Source: Monoplex corrugatus (lineage: Eukaryota; Mollusca; Gastropoda; Littorinimorpha; Ranellidae). From it: a stretch of 64,000 bases of DNA. The notes beneath the pieces are model-generated. The model was not told the origin of the DNA. It was given only the letters and a program-made list of their open reading frames with translations, and made no database searches. Both the position numbers and the translations under genes were made by a program. Where the stretch lies: the NCBI GenBank assembly GCA_030674185.1, contig CM060312.1:3823438-3887437 (forward strand). Direction: 5' to 3'. Shown in pieces: positions 25,901-37,979 of this stretch. Each line of letters opens with the position of its first letter. Within the stretch, counting starts at the first letter, position 1.

Positions 25901-26430
25901 TCTGTATGGTGTATGACTCTTTCCTTTGTCTTTGTCTCCATTTGTATGGTGTATGACTCTTTTGTGTCTGTCTTTGTCTCCGTCTGTATGGTATATGACT
26001 TTCCTTTGTCTCTGTGTCTTTGTTTCCGTCTGGTGTATGACTCTTTCCTTTGTCTCTGTTTTTTCTCTGTATGTTGTATGACTTTCTTTCCTTTGTCTCT
26101 GTGTCTTTGTCTCCGTCTGTTATGGTGTATGACTTTCCTTTGTCTCTGTGTCCTTTGTATGGTGTATGACTTTCTTTCCTTTGTCTCTGTGTCTTTGTCT
26201 CCGTCTGTATGGTGTATGACTTTCCTTTGTCTCTGTGTCCTTTGTATGGTGTATGACTTTCTTTCCTTTGTCTCTGTGTCTTTGTCTCCGTCTGTATGGT
26301 GTATGACTTTCCTTTGTCTCTGTGTCCCTTTGTATGGTGTATGACTTTCTTTCCTTTGTCTCTGTGTCCTTGTCTCCGTCTGTATGGTGTATGACTCTTT
26401 CCTTTGTCTCTGTGTCCTTTTCTCAAGCTC
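22990..26430. repeat. 3.4-kb minisatellite, about 44-bp unit
   Basis: The unit is TATGATGTATGACTCCTTTG then TCTCTGTATCTTTGTCTCCG and TCTG, with GGT/GAT, TTTCC/CC and GTG/TAT variants; about 75 copies. It is T/C/G-rich and A-poor on this strand. The region 24350-25000 has many small deletions. Antisense ORFs up to 682 codons (rich in RDKGVIHHTDGDK-type repeats) are artefacts of the array. Confidence 0.95.
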
Positions 26431-26509
26431 TCTCTACTTAAGTGAAGTGATGGCAGCAAAGCGGCATGTCTTTCAAACACCAGTGTTCTTTGTGTTGTTA
26501 TTGTTCCAG

Positions 26510-27830
26510 ACTGGGTGTTGATAGAGATGTAGATTGGGGATGTGGCATGATAAACATTGTCAGATTGGGGATGTGGCATGATAAACATTGTCAGATTGGG
26601 GATGTGGCGTGATAAATATTGTCAGATTGGGGATGTGGAGTGATAAACATTGTCAGATTGGGGATGTGGCCTGATAAACATTGTCAGATTGGGGATGTGG
26701 CATGATAAACATTGTCAGATTGGGGATGTGGCGTGATAAACATTGTCAGATTGGGGATGTGGCGTGATAAACATTGTCAGATTGGGGACGTGGCATGATA
26801 AACATTGTCAGATTGGGGACGTGGCGTGATAAACATTGTCAGATTGGGGACGTGGCGTGATAAACATTGTCAGATTGGGGATGTGGCGTGATAAACATTG
26901 TCAGATTGGGGACATGGCGTGATAAACATTGTCAGATTGGGGATGTGGTGTGATAAACATTGTCAGATTGGGGATGTGGCATGATAAACATTGTCAGATT
27001 GGGGATGTGGAGTGATAAACATTGTCAGATTGGGGATGTGGAGTGATAAACATTGTCAGATTGGGGATGTGGAGTGATAAACATTGTCAGATTGGGGATG
27101 TGGCGTGATAAACATTGTCAGATTGGGGACGTGGAGTGATAAACATTGTCAGATTGGGGATGTGGCATGATAAACATTGTCAGATTGGGGATGTGGCCTG
27201 ATAAACATTCAGATTGGGGATGTGGCATGATAAACATTGTCAGATTGGGGATGTGGTGTGATAAACATTGTCAGATTGGGGATGTGGCATGATAAACATT
27301 GTCAGATTGGGGATGTGGCCTGATAAACATTGTCAGATTGGGGATTGTGCATGATAAACATTGTCAGATTGGGGATGTGGTGTGATAAACATTGTCAGAT
27401 TGGGGATGTGGCCTGATAAACATTGTCAGATTGGGGATGTGGAGTGATAAACATTGTCAGATTGGGGACGTGGCGTGATAAACATTTTCAGATTGGGGAT
27501 GTGGAGTGATAAACATTGTCAGATTGGGGATGTGGCATGATAAACATTGTCAGATTGGGACGTGGCATGATAAACATTGTCAGATTGGGGATGTGGAGTG
27601 ATAAACATTGTCAGATTGGGATGTGGAGTGATAAACATTGTCAGATTGGGGATGTGGAGTGATAAACATTGTCAAATTGGGGATGTGGCATGATAAACAT
27701 TGTCAGATTGGGGATGTGGCATGATAAACATTGTCAGATTAGGGATGTGGAGTGATAAACATTGTCAGATTGGGGACGTGGCGTGATAAACATTGTCAGA
27801 TTGGGATGTGGCATGATAAACATTGTCTTT
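26510..27830. repeat. Minisatellite, 31-bp unit, about 42 copies
   Basis: The unit is CAGATTGGGGATGTGGCATG then ATAAACATTGT, with variants GTGGCG, GTGGAG, GTGGCC, GTGGTG and GACGTGG. It contains a GGGG run per unit. Confidence 0.97.
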
Positions 27831-27929
27831 CCTTCTTCCTTGTTCTTTCTTCACCTCCCTGTCCCACGTCCTTCCCCACCTCCTCTCCACTGACCTCCAC
27901 CCTTCAGTCTTGTTTGTATATGATGTAGT

Positions 27930-28780
27930 GTTGTTTGTTATTGTTTAATGATGGTTGTGTGTTATTGTTTAGTGTTGTTTGTTATTGTTTAGTGTTGTTA
28001 TTGTTTAGTGTTGTTTGTTATTGTTTAGTGTTGTTTGTTATTGTTTAATGATGGTTGTGTTATTGTTTAGTGTTGTTTGTTATTGTTTAGTGTTGTTTGT
28101 ATGTTATTGTTTAGTGTTGTTTGTTATTGTTTAGTGTTGTTTGTTATTGTTTAGTGTTGTTTGTATGTTATTTTTTAGTGTTTGTTATTTTTTAGTGTTG
28201 TTTGTTATTGTTTAGTGTTGTTTGTCTGTTATTGTTTAGTGTTGTTTGTGTGTTATTGTTTAGTGTTGTCTGTATTATTTAGTGTTGTCTGTCTGTTATT
28301 GTTTAGTGTTGTTTGTCTGTTATTGTTTAGTGTTGTTTGTATGTTATTGTTTAGTGTTGTTTGTTTGTTATTGTTTAGTGTTGTTTGTTATTGTTTAGTG
28401 TTGTCTGTTATTGTTTAGTGTTGTCTGTCTGTTATTGTTTAGTGTTGTCTGTCTGTTATTGTTTAGTGTTGTTTGTATGTTATTGTTTAGTGTTGTTTGT
28501 ATGTTATTGTTTAGTGTTGTTTGTATGTTATTGTTTAGTGTTGTTTGTATGTTATTGTTCAGTGTTGTTTGTTTGTTATTGTTTAGTGTTGTTTGTTTGT
28601 TATTGTTTAGTGTTGTTTGTCTGTTATTGTTTAGTGTTGTCTGTTATTGTTTAGTGTTGTTTGTATGTTATTGTTTAGTGTTGTTTGTGTTGTTGTGTTG
28701 TTTGTTATTGTTTAGTGTTGTCTGTTATTGTTTGATGTTGTTTGTTATTGTTTAATGTTGTCTGTTATTGTTTCAGTGAA
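27930..28780. repeat. Minisatellite, 20/24-bp unit
   Basis: TTATTGTTTAGTGTTGTTTG units with optional TATG, CTG or TTTG insert, about 38 copies. Strongly T/G-skewed; A occurs mainly in TTA and TTTAG. Confidence 0.95.
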
Positions 28781-28885
28781 CTTGTTGATGGACTGGCAAT
28801 CTGCTGGGATGTCTCTTTGATGTTTTGTTTTTTCGTCTGCTTTTTCTTTTGTTTCTGTAATTTTTTCTAATTCTGTCTTTCTTTG

Positions 28886-28968
28886 ATAACCCTGTGACGC
28901 CTCACCCTATCACTATCAGCCAGCTGCAGAAGCTTTATCCGATGGGGTGAGAGATGGAAAGGGTTAAG
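28886..28968. repeat. TTAA-hairpin (piggyBac-MITE-like) copy
   Basis: ATAACCCTGTGACGCCTCAC begins the left arm and GGGGTGAGAGATGGAAAGGG, followed by TTAA, ends the right arm. The arms are inverted relative to each other with CAGCCAGCTGCAGAAGCT in the loop. It matches the family seen at 38581, 47433, 55700 and 58057. Confidence 0.55.
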
Positions 28969-28984
28969 TTTTTGCTTTACCGTC

Positions 28985-30290
28985 ATAGCTGACAATGCAG
29001 TTAGCTGGTACATAGGGTGAGGGGGGTCAGTGTTATGTTTGTGTATTACTTTTTTTTATGATCTTGGCTGGCAATGCTGGTAGCTGTAGACAGGTGAGGG
29101 AATCATGGTTAATTTTGTGTATGTACTTTACTTTATGATCTTGGCTGGCAATGCTGAAAGCTGATAAACAGGGTGAGGGGATTAGTTGGTTAATACTTGG
29201 TGTATTTTGCTCTATGATCATGGCTGACAATGTAGGAAGCTGGTAGACAGGGTAAGGGGGTTAGTTAGTGTTTGTGTATGTATTTTGCTCTGTGATCTTG
29301 GCTGACAATTCAGGAAGCTGGTAGACAGGGTGAGGGGTTAGTTGGTTAGTGTCTGTGTATGTATTTTGCTCTATGATCATGGCTGACAATGCAGGAAGCT
29401 GATAAACAGGGTGAGGGGGTTAGTTGGTTAATACTTGGTGTATTTTGCTCTATGATCATGGCTGACAATGCAGGAAGCTGATAAAACAGGGTGAGGGGGT
29501 TAGTTGGTTAATACTTGGTGTATTTTGCTGTGTTATCATGGCTGACAATGCAGGAAGCTGGTAGACAGGGTGAGGGGGTTAGTTGGTTAATACTTGGTGT
29601 ATTTTGCTGTGTTATCATGGCTGACAATGCAGGAAGCTGGTAGACAGGGTGAGGGGGTTAGTTGGTTAATACTTGGTGTATTTTGCTGTGTTATGGCTGA
29701 CAATGCAGGAAGCTGGTAGACAGGGTGAGGGTGTTAGTTGGTTAGTGTTTGTGTATGTATTTTGCTTGTGTATCATGGCTGACAATGCAGGAAGCTGGTA
29801 GACAGGTGAGGTGTAGTGGTAGGTTTGTAGTATTTGCTGTGATCATGCTGACAATAGAAGTGTGACAGGTGAGGTTAGTTAGTGTTGTTTATTTGCTCTA
29901 TGATCTTGGCTGACAATGCAGGAAGCTGGTAAACAGGGTGAGGGTGTTAGTTGGTTAGTGTTTGTGTATGTATTTTGCTCTGTTATTGTGGCTGACAATG
30001 CAGGAAGCTGGTAGACAGGGTGAGGGTGTTAGTTGGTTAATGTTTGTGTATGTATTTTGCTCTGTTATCGTGGCTGACAATGCAGGAAGCTGGTAAACAG
30101 GGTGAGGGTGTTAGTTGGTTAATGTTTGTGTATGTATTTTGTTCTGTTATCATGGCTGACAATGCAGGAAGCTGGTAGACAGGATGAGGGTGTTAGTTGG
30201 TTAATGTTTGTGTATGTATTTTGTTCTGTTATGGCTGACAATGCAGGAAGCTGGTAGACAGGGTGAGGGGGTTAGTGGGTCATTGTTTGT
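28985..30290. repeat. Minisatellite, about 79-bp unit, built from a hairpin-element arm
   Basis: About 16 copies of TGGCTGACAATGCAGGAAGC, then TGGTAGACAGGGTGAGGGGG, TTAGTTGGTTAATACTTGGT and GTATTTTGCTCTATGATCA. The block GCAGGAAGCTGGTAGACAGG is the right arm of the TTAA-hairpin family present elsewhere in this window. Copies at about 29790-29890 have many deletions. Confidence 0.9.
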
Positions 30291-30546
30291 GTATACACTT
30301 ACAGTTGGTTTGTCCGTGGATTTGGACTAGTCAGGAGTCGGCCTGAATTTCATAGTGCAAGCATAGTTATTTGAAAATGGAGAGAGAGAGAGAGAGCACT
30401 GTTTATTTTTATTCACATAGGTCATAACCTCTAATGAAGGATTGTAAACAAGAGACCTGTACTCATAGTTTTATATAGAGGTGAGGAAGATAAGGGAAAG
30501 AACTCAGTGCACTGATCTGTCTTGTACCCTACCCACACTGATGTGA

Positions 30547-30801
<255 letters not shown>

Positions 30802-30819
30802 TAGTAGTAGCAAAAAGAC

Positions 30820-31140
30820 AATTTCCTGACTTTGCCATCACACATGACAGAAATAGCCGGTGACATCAGTTTGTGGTGTAATGCTGTCCAAAGAGAGTGG
30901 ACACCATCCTCAGAAAAGACGATGGAAAAGAATTGGGCAGACATCCAAAAAGAGCAGGATAACATTATTCAGACTGCCTTTCACTGGACACCAGAAGAAA
31001 GAGGCAAGAGAGGAAGATTGAAGAACACCTGGCAGTCAGCAGTAGGTGACACCTAGCCCTGAAACACATCAGAGGTATCATACAGACACTGGCTCAAAAT
31101 GGACAGAAGTGTAAGATCTTTGTTGCTGTCCTTTATGACA
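30820..31140 (+). mobile_element. Decayed LINE C-terminal fragment
   Basis: The frame at 30832-31056 ends AFHWTPEERGKRGRLKNTW, matching the conserved RWTPxGKRxRGRPKxTWRR tail of non-LTR retrotransposon ORF2. Past a stop, a second frame reads KHIRGIIQTLAQNGQK, resembling the LAQDRxKWR tail that normally follows. The fragment is broken by at least one stop or frameshift and sits a few dozen bases after the exon 4 donor. Confidence 0.65.
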
Positions 31141-32667
31141 TGGGCAGTAAGTACTGATTTTGTGGCAGTATCAACCAGTTGCCTTGCAGGGAAGAATTTT
31201 TCCATCATGAACATAAGTAACCTCCAGACTTACCTTTGTCCCACTTCTGTTGGAGAGCAAAGGATACAGTGTACCTTGGTCATTGATCACTTGTAATTCA
31301 GCAGACCAGGCCTGTACAGGACAAAACAGAATATAGACGGGCAAGTATATACAGGAGTTTGGAATTTGTTTAAGAGGAATTGCTCACACTCAGATGGAAC
31401 AACAGGAGTTTGGAATTTGTTTAAGAGGAATTGCTCACACTCTGATAGTTCCATCTGCGCTCCATGTAGATCTTCCAGTTATTATCCAGCAGACGCCTTG
31501 AGCCATTGCACATCCCTGTGTGTTGACAAGGCCTTAATATGGGGAGGGAAAGAGAACAGGACCTGTGAAACACGAAGCTGACACCATCAGAATGATGGCC
31601 ACATAAAGGTGGGCAACAAACAGGTCACGTTTTATCTGGCAGGCTAGGATTGAACTTGAGATGAAAAGAATTCATGGCTTTGTCATCAGAAGCAACCTGT
31701 CTCCAGTTGTTCCCCTGTTTGATACACATATGTACACACTTTTACATACACGCACATAGACACACACACACACACACACATGCACACGCACGCACACGCA
31801 CACACACGCTGTGTGTGTGTGTGTGTCAAGATTCAGATGTAGCATCAAGCATGGTGTAGGGGTGACATTAATGGAATGACACATGTCTGGTGATGATATT
31901 GGTAGTGCTTAATATGATTGTATTATTTTCTTGTTTCCATGTGGGATTTTTTATTTTCTCTCTTTTCCATGTGAGCTGATCATGTTACACTGATTGAATG
32001 TGTGTAACAGTGTATGCTGTGCCAGATGCATGTTCCCCATGTCATGTGGTTATTTTTACATGTTTCCAGCGTTCACTGCCAGAAGGATATATCTGACTTC
32101 TCTGTTAATTTTGTGATGCACCACACTGGCTGGTGACCCTCGGGCTTTCCATTGTTCCTGCTGTATATTGTGATTTGTTATTTCTGTGTGTTAAATGTAT
32201 ATACTATGTTTGAATGGTGAATTCCTGTTTTGTTGTATTTTTTTTTTTTGTATTTTTTTTTTTTTTTCAATCCATTACATGACATTTGTGTGATCAATAC
32301 GTATAGAATTTATTTTGAGTGTGGGATGCTGTTTGAAAAACTGTTCAGTTCTTACAGGACGTCAGCTGATGTACATGTATGTGTTGCTTCTCCACTGCCG
32401 CTAGGATATCAGCTGACTAATTCAATTAATCCTTTTTTTTTTCTGCTTTTACCAGTGTCTGAAACATTGTATCAACCTAAGTGTAGATGGCACTTATGTC
32501 ATATATTTTATGACACTGAAAAGGTTTAAAATGAAACCAGTAATGATGGTTGAATAATTAGTGAGCACTGATACTATCATGTCATGTAAGGCTTAATATG
32601 TGTGTTGTGATATTTTTCTAAAAGTGTGGTATTGTTTTTTAAAGGCGTGATGACATTGTGTTTTCAG
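31141..32667. other. Intron between the two PDZ1 exons
   Basis: Mostly unique. It holds a 45-bp tandem duplication (GTTTGGAATTTGTTTAAGAG at 31359 and 31410), a diverged family A relative, a (CA)n stretch at about 31755-31830, and T-runs at 32238-32267. At the end, GTGATGACATTGTGTTT at 32647 resembles the first bases of exon 5. Confidence 0.6.
31360..31560 (+). repeat. Dispersed repeat family A, diverged copy 3
   Basis: ATTGCTCACACTCTGATAGT, then TCCATCTGCGCTCCATGTAG, CTTCCAG and CAGACGCCTTGAGCC align, with substitutions, to the reverse complement of 7905-8165 (TCCATATGTGCTCCATCCAA, CTGGCAGATTCCTTAAGCC). The similarity is by eye and moderate. Confidence 0.45.
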
Positions 32668-33152
32668 GTGATGTCATAGTGTTTGTCAACACCACCTGTG
32701 TGTTGGGCTACACCCACCAGGACGTAGTCAGCCTTTTTCAGACCATCCCACCTGGAGAGACCGTCACCTTGGAGATCTGCCGTGGATACCCTCTTCCCTT
32801 TGACCCCGATGACCCCAACACGGAGATCGTCACCACTGTGGCTGTGACCTTACCTCAGGACGGCCAAGGGTCGGAGCTGGGGCCATCCTTCTCCGCCCTG
32901 GGTGGGACAGACTTGAACTCTTCCAATCGCAGCCTGAAATCTTTGCCGGATCTTGCCCGCTCAGCCAACGTTACCTCCAACATGTCCTTTTCCCAGCACA
33001 GCATGCCTGGGGATCTGAAGTCCCTGGCTCATGGCAACGGGCCGCCGGACCTGGTGACAGTCACTAGCAAGCCGGAGATCCTGTCTATCAACATCGTGCG
33101 AGGTCCCATGGGATTTGGCTTCACCATCGCCGACAGTCCTTATGGGCAGAAG
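32668..33152 (+). CDS. MAGI: MAGI exon: end of PDZ1, linker, start of PDZ2
   Basis: GT completes Gly and the frame continues DVIVFVNTTCVLGYTHQD, VVSLFQTIPPGE, then LEICRGYPLPFDPDDPN. This is the C-terminal part of MAGI PDZ1, with His at the start of helix B (THQD, near residue 158), the residue typical of class I PDZ domains, and the conserved RGYPLPFDP exit motif. A Ser-rich linker of roughly 90 residues follows (SNRSLKSLPDLARS). Then come IVRGPMGFGFTIADSPYGQK, the start of PDZ2 with GFGF near residues 290-293. It has 485 nt, acceptor TTTTCAG ending 32667 and donor GTCAGT at 33153, phase 0. It is the largest exon here. Confidence 0.97.
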
Positions 33153-33204
33153 GTCAGTACAGTGTTGGGGGGCTGCACGTAGCAATGAAACATCATTGTC
33201 ATCA

Positions 33205-33490
33205 TTGTACCAGTCACTGTGGTGTAGTGGTTAGCGCAACAGACGACTTGACTGGAAGGTTGTGGGTTCGAATCCCCATCTATCCCTTCAAAAATCATTG
33301 TGTGATTTTTCGGTCCCAACCGGCTCCTACCCAGAGTTGGGCGTGCTTTGGGCTTATCGGGAAGACTGGGACCTCACTGTCAAATCTCATCCACTTCACG
33401 GATGTGTCACTGAAGGTGTTGCTCAAATCTTTTGACCAGCACTGCAGGAGTCGGTATCTCTCAAGCCTGGTTAACATCAGGATATATTAT
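33205..33490 (+). mobile_element. tRNA-derived SINE
   Basis: A pol III A-box-like TGGTGTAGTGG at 33220-33230 and a perfect-looking B box GGTTCGAATCC at 33265-33275 lie 34 nt apart, inside a tRNA-like 5' region. A tRNA-unrelated body follows (CGGCTCCTACCCAGAGTTGG, TTCACGGATGTGTCACTGAA). It lies 50 bp past the exon 5 donor in sense orientation. The 3' end is uncertain; no clear target-site duplication was found by eye. A tRNA pseudogene is less likely because the body continues for about 200 bp. Confidence 0.65.
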
Positions 33491-33519
33491 ATCAGTAAGC
33501 CGTAGAGTACAGCCTTGTC

Positions 33520-34880
33520 CTCCATCAGTATCCGTCGTCAGTATCCATAATCAGTATCCATAATCAGTATCTGTCAGTATCCATAATCAGTATTCTCCAT
33601 CAGTATCCATCATCAGTATCCATCATCAGTAGCCATCATCAGTAGCCATCATCAGTATCCATCAGTGTCCATCATTGGTATCCATAAGCATCCTCCATTG
33701 GTATCCATCAGTATCCTCTGTCAGTAGCCATCATCAGTATCCTCTATCATTATCCATCAGTATCCATCATCTGTACCCATCATCAGTATCCTCCATCAGT
33801 GTCCATTATCAGAATCCTCAGTATCCACCATCAGTATCCATCATCAATATCCATCAGTATCCATCATCAGTATCCTCCATCAGTATCCTCCATCAGTATC
33901 CATTAGTATCCTCCATCAGTGTCCATTAGTATCCATCAGTATCCTCCATCAGTATCCATCAGTATCCTCCATCAGTGTCCATCAGTATCCTCCATCAGTA
34001 TCCATTAGTATCCTCCATCAGTATCTATCAGTATCCTCCATCAGTATCCATTAGTATCCTCCATCAGTGTCCATCAGTATCCATCAGTATCCTCCATCAG
34101 TATCCATCAGTATCCTCCATCAGTATCCATTAGTATCCTCCATCAGTGTCCATTAGTATCCATCAGTATCCTCCATCAGTATCCTCCATCAGTGTCCATC
34201 AGTATCCTCCATCAGTATCCATTAGTATCCTCCATCAGTGTCCATTAGTATCCATCAGTATCCTCCATCAGTATCCTCCATCAGTGTCCATCAGTATCCT
34301 CCATCAGTATCCATTAGTATCCTCCATCAGTGTCCATCAGTATCCTCCATCAGTATCCTCCATCAGTGTCCATCAGTATCCTCCATCAGTATCCATTAGT
34401 ATCCTCCATCAGTGTCCATTAGTATCCATCAGTATCCTCCATCAGTATCCTCCATCAGTATCCTCCATCAGTATCCATTAGTATCCTCCATCAGTATCCA
34501 TTAGTATCCTCCATCAGTGTCCATCAGTATCCATCAATATCCTCCATCAGTATCCTCCATCAGTATCCTCCATCAGTATCCATTAGTATCCTCCATCAGT
34601 GTCCATTAGTATCCATCAGTATCCTCCATCAGTATCCATTAGTATCCTCCATCAGTATCCATCAGTATCCTCCATCAGTATCCATTAGTATCCTCCATCA
34701 GTGTCCATCAGTATCCTCCATCAGTATCCTCCATCAGTATCCATTAGTATCCTCCATCAGTGTCCATCAGTATCCATCAGTATCCTCCATCAGTATCCAT
34801 TAGTATCCTCCATCAGTATCCTCCATCAGTATCCATCAGTATCCTCCATCAGTATCCTCCATCAATATCCTCCATGGGTA
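33520..34880. repeat. Minisatellite of 12/13-bp units, higher-order arranged
   Basis: ATCAGTATCC joined to ATC or TCC in varied order gives repeats such as CATCAGTATCCTCCATCAGT and CATTAGTATCC. The left part (33520-33900) is less regular. The array ends near the LINE ORF. Confidence 0.95.
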
Positions 34881-34955
34881 TCCAGTATTTTTATTTATTT
34901 TGATCATCAGTTGTTGTGTTCAGTTAAGACTGATGTAAAGACTGGTGTATAACAA

Positions 34956-36215
34956 GTGGAATGGTCAGTCATATCTCAATATCCCCTTGATCATTTCTTG
35001 GTGGACAGTCCATCCTACATATATGTAACGCGGTTGCGTACCACTTTTGGCTGTTCTGGAACGGTTCTGGACTGGTTTACCTCCTATTTGACTGGCCGTA
35101 CCCAGTCGGTTGTCATTGGCCACAAATCAAATCCATCTGTGCTGAAATGTGGTGTCCCACAAGGTTCTGTCTTGGGACCTGTCCTGTTCACTATGTATAC
35201 ACAACCTCTCAGCGCTATCATTCATCAGTCAGGTCACTCATACCACTTCTTTGCGGATGACTCACAGCTGCATAGCTCCTCTGCCCCATCAGATTTTGAC
35301 GCTCTTGCGTGCAGTCTGAGAGATTGTATAGAGGATGTCTCCAAGTGGATGAGTGAAAACAAGCTGAAGATGAATGATGATAAAACTGAGCTTATTGTTA
35401 CTGGTACTAAGTCAAAGGTCAATCAGGTTACTCATGCCCCCATGTCTATCTCTGGTTGTGATGTATCTTTCTCACAAACTGTTAGAAACCTTGGCTTCTA
35501 TCTGGATGAAACACTGTCTATGGAAGCCCATGTCAAACAGTTGTGCCGTACTCTGTACTATCAGCTACGCAGAATTGGTAAGATTCGCTCCTTCCTTTCC
35601 ACTGATGCTACCAACAAGCTTGCTGTCTCTTTCATACTATCTAGACTGGACTATTGTAACTCTCTATTCGCAGGTCTCCATGACAATCAACTATCTAAAC
35701 TTCAGCGCATACAGAACCACGCGGCTCGCCTTGTTCTCCGCAAGCCCAGGCGTGAGAGTGCAAAATCTCTGCTTAGAACACTTCATTGGCTCCCGGTAAA
35801 GGCTAGGATTCAATATAAAGTTGCCTGTCTCTGCTTTCAGTGTATCTATCACGAGAACATGCCATCCTATCTTGCCAACCTCCTGCAGGGTTACAAACCT
35901 TCTCGAACGCTCCGCTCTTCTGACACCTCACTGTTGACTGTTCCTCGCTTCTCTCTAGACACCTTTGGTAAAAAATCTTTCTCTGTCTTTGGCCCAAATG
36001 TATGGAACTCTCTACCACTGTCTCTCAGAAAAACTAAGTGTTTCTCAACCTTCAAACGGCACCTGAAAACCCGCCTCTTTCAAACTCATCTAACCTGAAG
36101 AGCCTTAGTTTGCAAGTCTGTCATCAGACTAATCTCTCCTGCCTGTATAACAGTATTTTGTATAAGGGCCTATAGAGCAAGGTGTATGTGTGCGTGCATG
36201 TGTGTATGTGTGTGT

Positions 36216-36276
<61 letters not shown>

Positions 36277-36620
36277 TGAGTGAGCATGTGTGTGTATCAC
36301 TGTATGTGTACAGCTGAGGAAGGGATAGGGGAGAAATTGAGTGGGAAAGAGACTGAAATACTTTAAGAAACTTTTTCAAATCTTTGTTTGTATGTAAATT
36401 GTGATGTATGATATGCGAATAGTTCATAATTTGTGAGGAATTTTGATTGTCAAGGTATTAATGCTGTAATACTGAAGTTGTAATGTTTTTCCTGTATATG
36501 GATTAGAATTTTTCTGTTTTTATCTTCATTCAAAATATTGATTATAATTTTATGTACAACTATTGCATGCATAAACACACACACACGCATGCAAACATAG
36601 CACACGCACACACACACACA

Positions 36621-36715
<95 letters not shown>

Positions 36716-37067
36716 TCTAACAAACACACGCGCACAGCAACGCACACGCACGCACACACACATGTACACACACACGTATGCAAGCACACACACGCAGCAA
36801 TATATAAACACAGTATGCCTCTTTATTCATATGAAAAATCTGTTAATCTTTCTTCATTACATAAGTCAGTGTTTACATTTTAATATTCTGTGGTTTCTTA
36901 TGTGTCTTCTTACTTGTATAGCTTTAATGTTTGTTGTTATCTTATTGTGTATGTAATTGTGAACATTTTTTATCACCTTTTGCCTTTCTTGCGAAATGTA
37001 AAGCGCTGGTGAGCATGTTTTTATATGGAATATGCGCTATACAAATAAACATTATTATTATTATTAT
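34956..37067 (+). mobile_element. 5'-truncated CR1/L2-like LINE, with intact 3' ORF and tail
   Basis: An uninterrupted frame at 34956-36098 ends at a natural stop. From about 35020 it reads as the C-terminal half of a non-LTR reverse transcriptase: TTFGCSGTVLDWFTSYLTGR, CGVPQGSVLGPVLF, the catalytic FADD box (FADDSQL, about residue 93), LGFYLDETLSMEAHVKQL, SRLDYCNSLFAGL, LHWLPVKARIQYK and VWNSLPLSLR. These are typical of the CR1/L2 group. The first 20 or so codons look like flanking or scrambled sequence, so the 5' truncation is near 34960-35020; no endonuclease domain is present. The 3' UTR carries GT and CT/CA microsatellites and ends with ATGCGCTATACAAATAAAC and (ATT)n at 37051-37067. It is in sense orientation in the MAGI intron. 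Confidence 0.9.
36190..36800. repeat. Microsatellites within the LINE 3' region
   Basis: (GT)n at about 36190-36275; a compound (CA)n-(CT)n-(CA)n block at about 36600-36715, followed by CA/CG-rich sequence to 36800. Confidence 0.9.
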
Positions 37068-37209
37068 ATATATGTATGTTTATAAACAGCTATTAGTCGT
37101 ATGCAGGGAGAGGACTGTTATCAGTTATCCATTCCATCAATACATCTGTTACCAACAATCTCTTAATGGAGATGAGAATACATCTGTTACCAACAATCTC
37201 TTAATGGAG

Positions 37210-37970
37210 ATGATCTGTTATCAGTGCTCTGTTCCATGTGTGTGATGTATATAATGCTCCATGTACAGATCCAGTCGTCTGTTACAAATGATGTGTGTAT
37301 TGTATCTGTTATCAGTGGTCTGTCTGTTCATGTGTATAATGCTCCATGTACAGATCCAGTCGTCTGTTACAAATGATGTGTGTATTGTGTTCATGTGTAT
37401 AATGCTCCATGTACAGATCAAGTCGTCTGTTACAAATGATGTGTGTATTGTATCTGTTATCAGTGGTCTGTCTGTTCGTGTGTATAATGCTCCATGTACA
37501 GATCCAGTCGTCTGTTACAAATGATGTGTGTATTGTATCTGTTATCAGTGGTCTGTTTGTTCATGTGTATAATGCTCCATGTACAGATCAAGTCGTCTGT
37601 TACAAATGATGTGTGTATTGTATCTGTTATCAGTGGTCTGTTTGTTCATGTGTATAATGCTCCATGTACAGATCCAGTCGTCTGTTACAAATGATGTGTG
37701 TATTGTATCTGTTATCAGTGGTCTGTTTGTTCATGTGTATAATGCTCCATGTACAGATCAAGTCGTCTGTTACAAATGATGTGTGTATTGTATCTGTTAT
37801 CAGTGGTCTGTCTGTTCATGTATATAATGCTCCATGTACAGATCAAGTCGTCTGTTACAAATGATGTGTGTATTGTGTTCATGTGTATAATGCTCCATGT
37901 ACAGATCAAGTCGTCTGTTACATATGATGTGTGTATTGTATCTGTTATCAGTGGTCTGTTCATGTAAAAA
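37210..37970. repeat. Minisatellite, 85-bp unit, about 9 copies
   Basis: TGTATAATGCTCCATGTACA, then GATC.AGTCGTCTGTTACAA, ATGATGTGTGTATTGTATCT and GTTATCAGTGGTCTGT. Two copies lack the ATCTGTTATCAGTGGTCTG segment. Identity between copies is very high. The array abuts the exon 6 pseudo-acceptor repeats. Confidence 0.95.
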
Positions 37971-37979
37971 AAGCATTTT

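Noticed and set aside
23277..26588. Antisense ORFs of 682, 382 and 257 codons
   Set aside because: Translation of the 44-bp minisatellite; the sequence is A-poor on the plus strand, so the frames change with small indels and have no protein similarity I recognise.
33215..33290. Functional tRNA gene
   Set aside because: A and B boxes are present, but the sequence continues into a SINE body and I could not fold a full cloverleaf by eye.
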